From Peromyscus leucopus (lineage: Eukaryota; Chordata; Mammalia; Rodentia; Cricetidae): a stretch of 64,000 nucleotides of DNA. The notes below the pieces were generated by a model that was not told the DNA's origin, searched no databases, and was given only the letters and a program-made list of their open reading frames with translations. Location: assembly GCF_004664715.2 (NCBI RefSeq), contig NC_051072.1, positions 34,195,642 through 34,259,641 on the forward strand. Direction: 5' to 3'. The translations under genes and the position numbers were made by a program. Below are positions 11,967 to 20,889 of this stretch, piece by piece. How positions within the stretch are numbered: the stretch's first letter is position 1; each line of letters begins with the position of its first letter.

Positions 11967-12828
11967 TTTTGTAATTTTCATATATGTATATTCCATTTAC
12001 ATCATTTCCCGATCTCTTCTGCCCCTCCCATGTCTCCCTGGCTCCCTCTCAAATCATGGCTTCTTTTTCTTTGATATTATATATGTATATATTATATAAA
12101 CATATAATATATAAATATAATAAAATGTATAAAAATAATTTATTTATAAATTATTTATATATTATATATGACATATTTGTGCATTATATGACATAATATA
12201 TAAATGTTTTATACACACATAGATGTACATATATGAATAAACATATAAATAGAGCCTATTTATATATAAGTCTATATATATTTATAAATAAGTATATATA
12301 TATATATATATATATTTTATGGCTGACCATTTGATCCTGAATAACCAGGTTGAGGGCTCATCTCTGGAGAATGATTATCCCTCTCTTAGTAGTCATTAAT
12401 TGCCTGTAGCTCTTGATCTAGGGGTGAGGCTTGTGAGATTTCCCTCTCCAGATTGGCTCGTTAACTGGTATTGTCACTATTCAGGTCTTGTTTAGGCAGA
12501 CATACTGTTAAAATTTCATGAGCGCATTTTCCCTGTAATATACAGATGACACATTCTCACAGTACATGTCTTCTGGCTCTTACCATTTTTCTACCTCCTT
12601 TTCCTTGATGTTTCGTGAGTTATAGGGGCTAAGAGTTGTACTGAAGATGTATCAGTTGGGGCTGGGAATCCATAATGGTTCTCTGCATTTAGATCACATG
12701 TGGGTTTCTCTAATGGTCTCCATCTGCTGCAAAAATAAGTTTCTCTGTTGCGTAGTGGAGGTGCACTTATCTTTGGTTATAAGGATAAGTATTAAGGATA
12801 TAGAATAAGTATTAAGAATGCAGTTAGA
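11967..12828 (+). mobile_element. Long rodent interspersed repeat (L1-associated) inserted in L1
   Basis: Matches a long noncoding repeat common in muroid genomes. Landmarks in order: CATCATTTCCCGATCTCTTC, an AT-rich core, TTATGGCTGACCATTTGATC, TAACCAGGTTGAGGGCTCAT, AATTGCCTGTAGCTCTTGAT, TCTGGCTCTTACCATTTTTC, TTGGGGCTGGGAATCCATAA and finally GAATGCAGTTAGAG, where a B2 starts. The first part recurs at about 48905-49150. I do not know its exact library name; it is usually found near L1 sequence. Confidence 0.55.
12062..12320. repeat. AT-rich simple/low-complexity tract
   Basis: Dense TATATA and ATATAA repeats with scattered G/C, including a (TA)n run at 12293-12314. It forms the variable core of the surrounding repeat. 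Confidence 0.85.
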
Positions 12829-13186
12829 GGGGTTGGAGAGATGGCTCAATGGTTGAAAGCACTTGCTGCTCTTGCAGAGGACCAGGGTTCAGATTCCAAT
12901 ACTCACATGGCTGCTTACAACTGTATCTTCATTTCCAAGGTATCTCATGCCCTCTACAGCAGCAGTTTTCAACCTGTGCTTCACAACCCTTTGGAGGTTG
13001 CATGTCATATATCCTGCATATCAGCTATATACATTACGATTCATAACAGCAGCAAAATTATGGTTATGAAGTAGCAATGAAATGATTTTAGGTTGGGGGT
13101 CACCACAACATGAGAACTGTATTAAAGGGCCACAGCATTTGGAAGACTGAAAAGCACTGCTCTCTGGCCTCCCTGGGCACAACTGG
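12829..13186 (+). mobile_element. B2 SINE split by a URR1
   Basis: tRNA-derived B2. The 5' part (12829-12959) begins GGGGTTGGAGAGATGGCTCA with the Pol III A-box region, and has B-box-like AGGGTTCAGATTCCAATACT. The 3' part resumes at about 13160 with CTCTCTGGCCTCCCTGGGCA. A URR1 occupies 12960-13159. Its sister copy lies in the inverted arm at 13759-13893. Confidence 0.88.
12960..13159 (+). mobile_element. URR1B-like hAT transposon inside B2
   Basis: CAGCAGTTTTCAACCTGTGC at the left end, interior CATATATCCTGCATATCAGC, TTATGGTTATGAAGTAGCAA and ACATGAGAACTGTATTAAAG, right end GAAAAGCACTG. The variant interior agrees with the copy at 20686. Flanking octamers CTCTACAG and CTCTCTGG agree only in part. 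Because it interrupts a B2, URR1 moved after that B2 inserted. Confidence 0.88.
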
Positions 13187-13464
13187 GTAGGACTATTGAT
13201 TACTTTTCTTCCTTAGCAGTTTGCATGGTACCTTCCAGTACTACAAGACAAAGAAACAGAGGACACACAAATGAGAAAGGGATATTTCAAATTACTCCTG
13301 TTTTCCCATTACTTCATATGTAGAAACCCTAAAATCTTTCTTTAAAAAAGAAACTGGTGGAATTTATGAAGAAAAAAGTAAGGTTAAAGGTCATAAAATC
13401 AAAATATAAAATAGAACAGCAATACAATGTTTATGCACCCATGGAAAAATTTGGCAGAGTGTGT

Positions 13465-13465
<1 letters not shown>

Positions 13466-13511
<46 letters not shown>

Positions 13512-13563
13512 GAGAGAGACAGAGAGAGAGACCGAAAGAGAGACCGAGAGAGAGACAGAGACA
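13466..13563. repeat. (GT)n followed by GA-rich tract
   Basis: About 22 GT units (13466-13509), then a purine-rich AGAGAGAC-type run to about 13563. A compound microsatellite, likely variable in length. Confidence 0.93.
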
Positions 13564-13574
13564 GGTAGTTTATG

Positions 13575-13641
13575 GCAGGTTGAGCTCAGAGGCTCATGCA
13601 TATTAAGAAAGTACTCTACCACTTAATTATATACCAAGCCT
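13575..13641 (-). mobile_element. ID SINE, antisense, diverged
   Basis: GAGCTCAGAGGCTCATGCAT...GTACTCTACCACTTAATTAT is the reverse complement of an ID element (the tRNA-like ACTCTACCACT is the reversed B/A-box region). Followed by a pyrimidine-rich stretch. Confidence 0.6.
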
Positions 13642-13664
13642 TCCTTTTCTTTTTCTTTTTTAAT

Positions 13665-13731
13665 TTTGAATCAGGGTCTCCTTAAAATGCCTTGTCTGGG
13701 CTTGAATTGCTAATAGTCTTGCCTCTAATAG
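13665..13731 (-). mobile_element. Possible B1 fragment, antisense
   Basis: TTTGAATCAGGGTCTCCTTA and CTGGGCTTGAATTGCTAATA parallel the reversed 3' half of B1. Too short and diverged to be sure. It abuts the truncated URR1 end at 13732-13758. Confidence 0.35.
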
Positions 13732-13758
13732 TTGTGACCCACAGGTTGAGAACCACTG
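13732..13758 (-). mobile_element. URR1 terminal fragment
   Basis: Only the last 27 bp of a URR1 remain, ending CAGGTTGAGAACCACTG, directly joined to a B2. The same URR1-B2 junction occurs at 12959/12960 in the opposite arm of the inverted duplication. Confidence 0.75.
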
Positions 13759-13893
13759 CCATGGAGGACATTAGATACCTTGGAAATGGGATTACACACC
13801 GTTGTAAGCTGCTATGTGTGTTCTGGGGTCTGAACCCAGGTCCTCTGCAAGAGCAGCAAATACTCTTAACCACTGAGCCATCTCTCTAGCCCC
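13759..13893 (-). mobile_element. B2 SINE, antisense
   Basis: Reverse B2 ending AGCCATCTCTCTAGCCCC at 13893, with GGTCCTCTGCAAGAGCAGCA inside. It lacks the 3' portion because the element stops at the URR1 junction. Joined to the same host sequence (CTCTAACTGCATTTTTAA) as the sense copy. Confidence 0.88.
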
Positions 13894-15604
13894 TCTAACT
13901 GCATTTTTAATACCTATCCTTTATTCTTCATACTTATTTTTATAACCAAAAATAAGTACACCTTTCACTATGCAATGAGATGCCTCCTGCATCATAAGTA
14001 AAAAGGAAATAATCTCTATGATGAAAAGTATAAGAAACTGATGAAACAAATTATAGAGGTGTCATACACATAGAGAAAGGGAGAGGTTCTAACCTCATAG
14101 ATTGTGTAAATTAAAATAGTTTGAATGCCCAATCTACCCAAAGCAGCCCACATATTCAATGAAATCTCCATCAAAATATGACATTTGCCAAAGAATGAAA
14201 AATAATTACAAAATTCATATGAAACCAAATGAAGCCAAGAATAGACAAAGCAATATTGGACAAAAACATCAAGGAGATCAGAGAGAGCAACATCACAATG
14301 CCTGACTTCAAAGCATCCTACCAAATCACCAGCATAAAGGCACATAGCTATACAGATTGATGGAACAGAATGGAAAATCCTAATGTTAAACCACATATTT
14401 ATAGGCAGTGAATTCAACAATTTGATGCAAATACACACAAAAACCTTCTCCTCAATAAGCAATACTGAGAAATGTCATAGCCCTACTTCTTACCATATAT
14501 ACACAAGACAATCAATATAAATGAGATTAAGGACCAGCATTCAAAATCTGAAAATATTATTTAAAATGGGATATACTTCCAGGCATTGGAACAAAGAGTT
14601 TTGGATAAGTTCCTAAAAATCCAGGCAACAAAAGCAGAATTAGACTAATGGGATTATATCAAACTACAAAACTTCTTTCTGTATAGCAAAAGATATAACC
14701 TATAGAGTGACAGAATGAAATATTTCTAAATTTCTCATCTGATTCATATCTAGAACATAGAAAAAACAGAGACAGCATAACAGAAAAAAAAATGAATAAA
14801 GCAATAGTCAAGTGATCTGAATAGACATTTCTTTTAAAATGATAAAACAAATAGCCAACAACTAAATGAAAAAATACTAGCTTCACTCACTGATTATCAG
14901 GGTAAAACAAATAAAAAAAAAACATGAAATCATCTCATCAGAGTGAACACAATTGTTATTATAAAAAAGAAAAAAATAACAAATGTTGGCAAGGTTAGAG
15001 ACAAAGGAGAATTCTTGTACACTATTGGTGGGAATGTAAGTAAGTCCAGCCATTAGGGAAAATGGTGAGGAGGTTTATCAAAATATTAAAAATGGAATTG
15101 CTGTATAACTTGATAAACTTCATTGTTGTGTACAATACAAAGGAAATAAGATCATTACATCAAACATGAATAGCATGTACATTGTAACACTATGAAGAAT
15201 TGCAAAACATAGTAACAACTGAGATGTAATAGACAGATGAATGGGTTTTTAACATAGTGTATGTATCTAGTAGAATGAAGAGACTAAAATATTATCTTTT
15301 TTGGTAATATGAAAGGAAGTGGAGGGTATTATGTTAACTGAAATAAAACAGGCACCAAAAACCAAGTACTGCATTCTCTCACTTGTAGATACTAAAACAG
15401 TTCGTTGACCACATAATATTAGAGAGCACAATAGAGGTCATTGATGCGTTAAAATGGGGACAGAAAGAGAGAGGGGGTGAACAGTGGATATCAAAATACA
15501 GTAAGAGTGGGGAAGCAGTTCCATTGTTTTAGAGTGAAGTAAGATACTGTAATCTGTGACAGTTATACAACTCAAAACAATTAGGGGAAAGCATGCAGAT
15601 TCTT

Positions 15605-15764
15605 TTTTTTTTTTTGGTTTTTCGAGACAGGGTTTCTCTGTGTAGCTTTGCACCTTTCCTGGAACTCACTTGGTAGCCCAGGCTGGCCTCGAACTCACAG
15701 AGATCCACCTGGCTCTGCCTCCCGAGTGCTGGGATTAAAGGCGTGCGCCACCACCGCCCGGCTC
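15605..15764 (-). mobile_element. B1 SINE with 11-bp target duplication
   Basis: Antisense B1 close to the cricetid consensus: GAGACAGGGTTTCTCTGTGT, TTGCACCTTTCCTGGAACTC, through CACCACCGCCCGGC. The T run (15605-15614) is the reversed A tail. TGCAGATTCTT is repeated at 15594-15604 and 15765-15775. It sits within the 3'UTR of the ancient L1, so it is far younger than its host. Confidence 0.95.
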
Positions 15765-15905
15765 TGCAGATTCTTATTGTATAGAAATGATCACATTTGT
15801 GGAGATGGAAATATTAATTGATAATTTCCCGTGCGCATATATCTAACTATAGCACTACACCATTTCCATGTAGGTTTTATATCAATTAATTTTTTAATTA
15901 AGAAT

Positions 15906-16287
15906 AATAAGTACAACCACTTTCTTTAAGATACTGCTCTTGATTTGCCATAGTGCTTTTATTCACTGCTCAATGTCATTTTAACTAAGAAAAAAATTAA
16001 AATTTTAAACTCTTAGCAATGTCAAATATCTCATAGTGATCATTACTAAAAACTATTTTTGATATACCAGATGACAACCAGATTCCAATGTTTACAAAGA
16101 AAAGAACCGGGCACACTGCATTTATGGATCTGCATTTAATGGCCATCAAATGCCTTTCCTTGAACGTTTAAAATGCCTTTAAACATTCTAGTATATTATT
16201 TTTGCAAGGTCAGTTCTTAGCAGTGATAACCTGGCTGTTTACATTTGAGGTGTCAGGGAAAAAAAATACATTATTAGAAATAACCAA
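15906..16287. other. Unique AT-rich sequence
   Basis: No feature recognised. Confidence 0.5.
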
Positions 16288-16475
16288 ACGTTTTAGTTCC
16301 TTTTTCTGTTGCTGTGATAAAAAACACTTGGCAAAAGCAACTTATGGGAAAAAGAGTTCACTTAGCTCATAGTCCAATATATACAGTGGGGACATCAAGA
16401 CAACAGTGGACTGAAACAGGGGGCCTCATTGCATCCGCAGTCAGAGGAGCAATGAGACTGGAATGTTGTACTTGA
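16288..16475 (-). mobile_element. ERVL-type LTR, 3' end, antisense
   Basis: CTGTTGCTGTGATAAAAAAC, AAAAGCAACTTATGGGAAAA and GCATCCGCAGTCAGAGGAGC are the reversed landmarks of the LTR family whose sense 3' ends lie at 8503-8700 and 36340-36656. The 5' part is missing. Confidence 0.6.
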
Positions 16476-17584
16476 TGTCAACGGTCAGATTTAGGAAGTT
16501 TGTAGCCATATTTAGCTGCCTGTTCCGCTTGTCTCCTGGAACCTCTACAGTGTCAGCTTGAAAGTGCTCCAAAGGTTTGTCAGGCTCGCTTGCTGTTTTG
16601 TTCAATCTGATTTGTGTTCCTTGACTCAGTAGTTCCATCATTCATCTTCAGATAGTATTGATTCCTATTGCCTTTGAATTCCCTTATAATTTCTTCATCT
16701 GGTACTGTCATTTCTACTCCAGCCTTCTAGGGTGTTCATTTCTTTACTGATTTTCCATTTTTTTCTCTTTGAATTATGTCTTGACTTACTCCACATCTTT
16801 AACTGTTCAAGTTTCTTCATAAAATTTATGTTCCTGGAATATGTCAGCAAGTTGAATTTGAGGAAACTTTCAACTGAGTTTTTTTTTTAAAGAGAAATCA
16901 CAACTCTCTGTCCCTTTATTGACCTCATGTTTATTGTTACAGAAATTGTGCACTGAAATTTAATATGTGATAACTATGGAAGTCATATTCTTTTTCATAT
17001 TTTGTCTTTTGTCTGTGTTTAGTTTGAGGTCCTTCATCACTTGACGATGTCTACCATCAACACAGAAGAACTAAAACTTGTAGCTGCACCTGTTCCCAAC
17101 CTAAATCTAAAGATAAAACGCAAGTGAACCTTCATAGGAGGCTGAGGGGTTACAGAGTATAAAAGGAAAGTGAAAGAAGCCAGTGCAGTGTGGCAAAGAC
17201 CAGAGGTGGGCAAACAAACACAGGACTGACGGTCCCATCACATGAGAGGAAAAAGTCGGATGCTGGTCAGCTGGGGATTGTGTTGCACGGCTTAGCATGC
17301 CTGTAAGAAATACTTAAATTAACCATCGCAAATTATAACATATTACTCTTAAGTCAGCTGGAGGAAAAAAATATACAAAGAACTTAATTATATAATAAAA
17401 ATATGTATTAATGTATGTATGTATGTACATTTGTATCCAAGAAAAAAGATAATAGCAAAAAGCACAGAAATAAGGAGCCACAAAATATGATTACAAAAAC
17501 ACAACCAAGTGTATCAGTAATTATTGTACTGTCTCTGGGTTAAGCCCATGCACAGTTTAACATATTTATTCCAAATGCATAGGA
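16476..17584. other. Unique sequence with a short TGTA repeat
   Basis: No gene or transposon recognised. A TATAAAAGG motif lies at 17159-17167 without other promoter context. A (TGTA)n patch lies at 17408-17428. Confidence 0.45.
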
Positions 17585-17862
17585 CCAGAGCTGTTTCCAG
17601 TTTCAGATATTTTTAGATATAAGGAATATCTGCATATACATAATGAGATATATTGGGAATGAAATCCAAATATAAATGAAATTAAAATTCATTTATATTT
17701 CATGTTCATGTATAAATTTTGCTTGGAGGTCATTTTATAAAAGATGTTAGTAATTCATAATATAGACTTTTCCACCTGCGGCATCATATCAGCCAAAACA
17801 TTTCAAACTTTGGAGCAGTTCAGATTCAGGATTTGGGGGTCAGAGAGTCTCAACCTGGGTTG
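17585..17862 (+). mobile_element. Old DNA-transposon remnant (Tigger-like)
   Basis: TATCTGCATATACATAATGA, GAGATATATTGGGAATGAAA, AATTCATTTATATTTCATGT and, near the right end, CAAACTTTGGAGCAGTTCAG and TCAACCTGGG match the order of a mammal-wide nonautonomous DNA transposon whose ends read 'gagcatttcggattt...tcaacctg'. I did not settle the family name. No coding sequence. Confidence 0.5.
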
Positions 17863-18245
17863 AGAGGTAAAGATTTTTACGCTGGGGCTGGAAGATGAAG
17901 ACTGCAGTGTATATTTTCAGAAACCCAAGTGCAATGAATCAACACAGAGAGAGGTCTTAAAAACAAAGGAAGATTTTTAAAAAGCTATTCAAAGCAAGTG
18001 CAAACAACAAAATAGTAGATACAGTAATATTAAAGACAAAGTAGAATTAAGAATAAAATTTTTTAAGAGGGAAGAAGGGTGTTGATGTTTCACATTAATG
18101 AACTATAAAATCCATTAAAGCATTAGTATGGTCATGGATGTTCACACTCCTCACCATTTACCTTCGAAATCAAAATCTTATAAAACTTAAAAATCTGACA
18201 GTACCACAATCAGTGAGAAAAATTTAACTCAAGTATCTTTAAAAA
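17863..18245. other. Unique AT-rich sequence
   Basis: No feature recognised; it contains the L1-like word richness of A-rich DNA but nothing assignable. Confidence 0.4.
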
Positions 18246-18258
18246 CATTAACAAAGAT

Positions 18259-18399
18259 AGCCGGGCGGTGGTGGCACACGCCTTTAATCCCAGCACTCAG
18301 GAGGCAGAGCCAGGCGGATCTCTGTGAGTTCGAGGCCAGCCTGGACTACCAAGTGAGTCCCAGGAAAGGCGCAAAGCTACACAGAGAAACCCTGTCTCG

Positions 18400-18430
<31 letters not shown>

Positions 18431-18432
18431 AC
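18259..18432 (+). mobile_element. B1 SINE with 13-bp target duplication
   Basis: Near-consensus sense B1 (GCCGGGCGGTGGTGGCACAC ... CCCTGTCTCG) with an (AAAAC)n tail. CATTAACAAAGAT occurs perfectly at 18246-18258 and 18433-18445. It carries the cricetid segment GGAAAGGCGCAAAGCTACAC and is one of the youngest copies here. Confidence 0.97.
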
Positions 18433-18445
18433 CATTAACAAAGAT

Positions 18446-18959
18446 GTAGAAGATTTGTAAGGTCTGTATTGTTTGAAACGTAAGTTGTCATAGTACTCTG
18501 TTCTCCACACAGAGTACAGGTTCATTACAAACACTTGAGGCATTTACAAATGTGCCATGTATTAGGAAATTAAAAATCAGTAGTGATAGTTTCAGAGCAG
18601 AAGTCAAGTGGACCATTTTAATGTGTTAGAATCCAGTATAATTATATTGAAATCCTATAAAATAAATCCAATTAAAACTTAAAGTTCACATCAAAATGAT
18701 AGCAATCCAAACAAGTCCAGAGCAGCAGAACCTTTGGGTAAAAGAAGAAATCAAATGGACCAGAAATACTAAAAGAGAATTAGCGCAAAAGCCCCATACA
18801 TCTAGAGATGGGATGGTTTACTAAGATCTTAGAAACCAGAAAGAAAAAAACAGCATGCAGATGTATACTGAATGGGCACATATGCTGTACAATCAAACCA
18901 ATGTTCATTAAAAAATGTAGTGATTAGTGTTAAGTTTTTCATAAAAATTAAATATACTT
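18446..18959. other. Unassigned AT-rich sequence
   Basis: It may be more of the L1 whose 3'UTR begins at about 18960, but I cannot place it. Confidence 0.4.
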
Positions 18960-19236
18960 CACTCTTACCATGGGCAAATCCAGCTCAACTACCACCCAGA
19001 CCCACATCCAGGGCTTTGAGTTGGCCCACCCCAACATCTATCCCTTCTATGACCTGCCCCAGTGTATGTGCCCTCAGTATATGAAGGGGCTATTACTGAG
19101 CAACCATAGCCACAGAAGCTCCATGACTCTGGGAGTTTCAGTGAGGGTCCAGTGTTGATGGTGCGCCAGAGGCCAGAGACCTTGAACCAGACCTTCAATT
19201 CATTGCAAGGAACATTTGCAGGTAAAGATGAGTGGA

Positions 19237-19600
19237 TGTGGTGGTTTGAAAGAAAATGGCCCCCAAAGGGAGTGGCGCCATTAGGAAGTGTGGCATGGTT
19301 GAAGTAGGTGTGGTCTTGTCGGAGGAAGTGTATTACTGCAGAGCCAGGCTTTGAGGTCTCATATATGCCCAAGCCGTACCCAGTGAGACAGACCCCTTCC
19401 TGTTGCCTGCATGTTAAGATGTAGGACTCTCCGTTACTTCTCTAGCACCGTATCTGCCTGCACACCGCCATATCACACCATGATAATGAACTAAATCTCC
19501 AAAAATTAAGAGTTAGCCATCTCAATTAAATGTTTCTCCTTTATAAGAGTTGCTCTGGTTGTGGTGTCTCTTCACAGCAATAGAAACCCTAATTAAGCCA
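19237..19600 (+). mobile_element. ORR1-type solo LTR (ERVL-MaLR) inside L1
   Basis: A 364-bp LTR, TG...CA: starts TGTGGTGGTTTGAAAGAAAA, with GGTGTGGTCTTGTCGGAGGA, GCCATATCACACCATGATAA, CAATTAAATGTTTCTCCTTT and TTATAAGAGTTGCTCTGGTT, ending TAGAAACCCTAATTAAGCCA. Flanks GTGGA and GCGGA agree at 4 of 5 positions (5-bp duplication). L1 3'UTR continues on both sides, confirming insertion into L1. Confidence 0.88.
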
Positions 19601-19763
19601 GCGGACAGAAGGATATACTGTGTGACACACTGCAGCTCCCAAGGCCGCTAAGTCGAATAAGGCAATGTTGGAGAGGTGGGAAAGATAGAGGAGCCAAGTG
19701 TTTTTTGTTTCTTTGTTATGTTTTGCTTTTCTTTTCTTTTCTCTCCCCCACCCCCACTCCCCA

Positions 19764-19833
19764 GAGCTGAGGACTGAACCCAGGGCCTTGTACTTGCTAG
19801 GCAAGGACTCTACCACTGACCTAATCCCCGGCC
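19764..19833 (-). mobile_element. ID SINE, antisense
   Basis: GGACTGAACCCAGGGCCTTG, TACTTGCTAGGCAAGGACTC and TACCACTGACCTAATCCCCG are the reverse complement of an ID element (tRNA-Ala/BC1-derived). A pyrimidine-rich run (19715-19756) precedes it, consistent with its reversed tail. Confidence 0.85.
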
Positions 19834-20000
19834 CTCATTTTGTTTTTAATCAGTATTTTTTTTTTTTAATTTTCTTTTGGAGATGCTACAAGGGTGAGGG
19901 GTGGATATAGAGGAACTGGGAAATGAGTAGGATTGGGGTGCGTGTTGTGAAATTCCCAAAGAATCAATAAAAAAAATTATGTTAAAAAAAAAACTAAATA

Positions 20001-20685
20001 CACTTTGAACTCTAGAAGCTAAGAAACAATAAAGTAAACCAGAGAAAGAAGAAAATTTCAACAGAAAAGGAATGGTGCTGACAGCGGTGAATTACCAATA
20101 AAACAGAAAACTGACTCTAAAAAGTCTGATAAAGTATTCAAGATAAGGGTCAGCAATTTGATCAAATAAAAGAGAGAGATGTAATGCACACATGTATGTA
20201 TATGTGTGTACGTGTGTGTGTATTTGTGGATACAGACCAGAGATGGAACATATATTTAAATACATAATTTTTTTTAACAAATTCATAAAATATTGTGTCC
20301 AACTTAATGTCAGTAAACTTGATGAAGCATAAATTAATTTAGGCTGAAGTTGGAGTGTTAGAAGTGGAAGGGCTTCGGTTTCCGTTTCGGTAGAGTCTCC
20401 AAAACAATAAACAAAAGCCAGGTGTATAGCCTTGGTCTCCAAAGTGGGATTCTCAGTGCAGACCAGTGCAGACCTAGCAGCATCCCTGTCTCCTGCATGG
20501 CCTAACTTTAAGGAGAGGCTATGAAAGGGTTGGTGGTTTTGGAAATGAGAGTTTGGTTCCCTTTGCCTGTGTGCCACCAGAGTCAGGATGGTACCTGATG
20601 CACTCTTGAAGATAAACTCCAATAGCAAAGCTCAGAAGCTACTACTTTCTCACTATTAGCATATTCGATTGCACAATACCTAAAG
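20001..20685. other. Unassigned sequence with GT-rich patch
   Basis: A TATG/TGTG-rich stretch lies at about 20190-20226. The longest open frame of the window (178 codons, minus strand, 20092-20628) is here but runs through this GT tract and resembles no protein I know. Confidence 0.45.
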
Positions 20686-20889
20686 CAGCAGTTCTCAGTC
20701 TGCGGGCTGAGACCTCTTTGGTGGGTCACATATCAGGTATCCCGCACATCGGATATTTACATTATGACTCATAACAGTAGCAAATTTATGGTTATGACGT
20801 AGTAACGAAATAATTTTGTGGTTACGGGCCACCACACCATGAGGAACCATGTTAAAGGGCTGCAACAATAGGAAGGATGAGAACCACTG
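20686..20889 (+). mobile_element. URR1B-like hAT transposon with target duplication
   Basis: CAGCAGTTCTCAGTCTGCGG at the left end, ATATCAGGTATCCCGCACAT and GGTTATGACGTAGTAACGAA inside, GGATGAGAACCACTG at the right end. Octamers ACCTAAAG (20678-20685) and GCCTAGAG (20890-20897) agree at 6 of 8 and fit the TAGA-like hAT target preference. Confidence 0.9.

Larger units (their letters stand above)
12721..13998. repeat. Inverted duplication of a nested repeat (two arms)
   Basis: Arms 12721-12980 (+) and 13732-13998 (reverse complement) share the same order of junctions: host repeat (TTTGGTTATAAGGATAAGTA versus TTTGGTTATAAAAATAAGTA), then AATGCAGTTAGAGGGG, then the start of a B2 at the identical base, then a URR1 inserted at the same point of that B2. 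Identity is roughly 80 per cent by eye. About 750 bp of different sequence, including a piece of L1 ORF2, separates the arms. Shared insertion junctions mean the arms descend from one copy. Confidence 0.78.
9440..15905 (+). mobile_element. Ancient LINE-1 (L1M-like), ORF2 to 3' end, broken by insertions
   Basis: Degenerate sense L1. Endonuclease-end DNA is recognisable at 10080-10600: CAAATGGACCTAACAACATT encodes the ORF2 phrase QMDLT; later come TTGAAATTGTATCATTTTCT and TATGGGATACAGACAAAGCA. Reverse-transcriptase-end DNA lies at 11390-11966 (AGAAAAGGCATTTGATAAAA; CCTATTCAACATAGTACCAG) and resumes at about 13243-13455 (ATAAAATCAAAATATAAAAT). The C-terminal part and 3'UTR run 13999-15604, ending after the B1 with a TGGAGATGGAAATATTAATT-type tail as in old L1M families. 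Every frame is broken, so no protein is possible. Inserted within it: an antisense LTR (10641-10973), a repeat/B2/URR1 block (11967-13242), a second block (13456-13998) and a B1 (15605-15764). Confidence 0.82.
18960..20000 (+). mobile_element. Rodent L1 3'UTR and 3' end, interrupted
   Basis: L1 (Lx-type) 3'UTR landmarks: AGCTCAACTACCACCCAGAC, CTTCTATGACCTGCCCCAGT and AGACCTTCAATTCATTGCAA (to 19236). It resumes at 19601 with GTGTGACACACTGCAGCTCC and GCAATGTTGGAGAGGTGGGA. The 3' end lies at about 19865-20000: GGGGTGCGTGTTGTGAAATT and CAATAAAAAAAATTATGTTA. An ORR1 LTR (19237-19600) and an ID SINE (19764-19833) interrupt it. The open frame seen across 18970-19158 is L1 untranslated sequence, not a gene. 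Confidence 0.75.

Noticed and set aside
14016..14462. 148-codon minus-strand frame
   Set aside because: It is antisense to the ancient L1 ORF2/3' region, a shadow of a transposon.
17158..17168. TATAAAAGG as a promoter
   Set aside because: No initiator, GC-rich context or downstream gene; expected by chance in AT-rich DNA.
18970..19372. Plus- and minus-strand frames at 18970-19158 and 18989-19372
   Set aside because: They lie in L1 3'UTR sequence and the ORR1 LTR start; no independent gene signal.
20092..20628. Longest open frame of the window, 178 codons, minus strand
   Set aside because: It crosses a TATG/TGTG-rich simple tract (giving H/T/Y-rich residues), has no known domain and no promoter or splice context; its length is within chance for this much AT-rich DNA.
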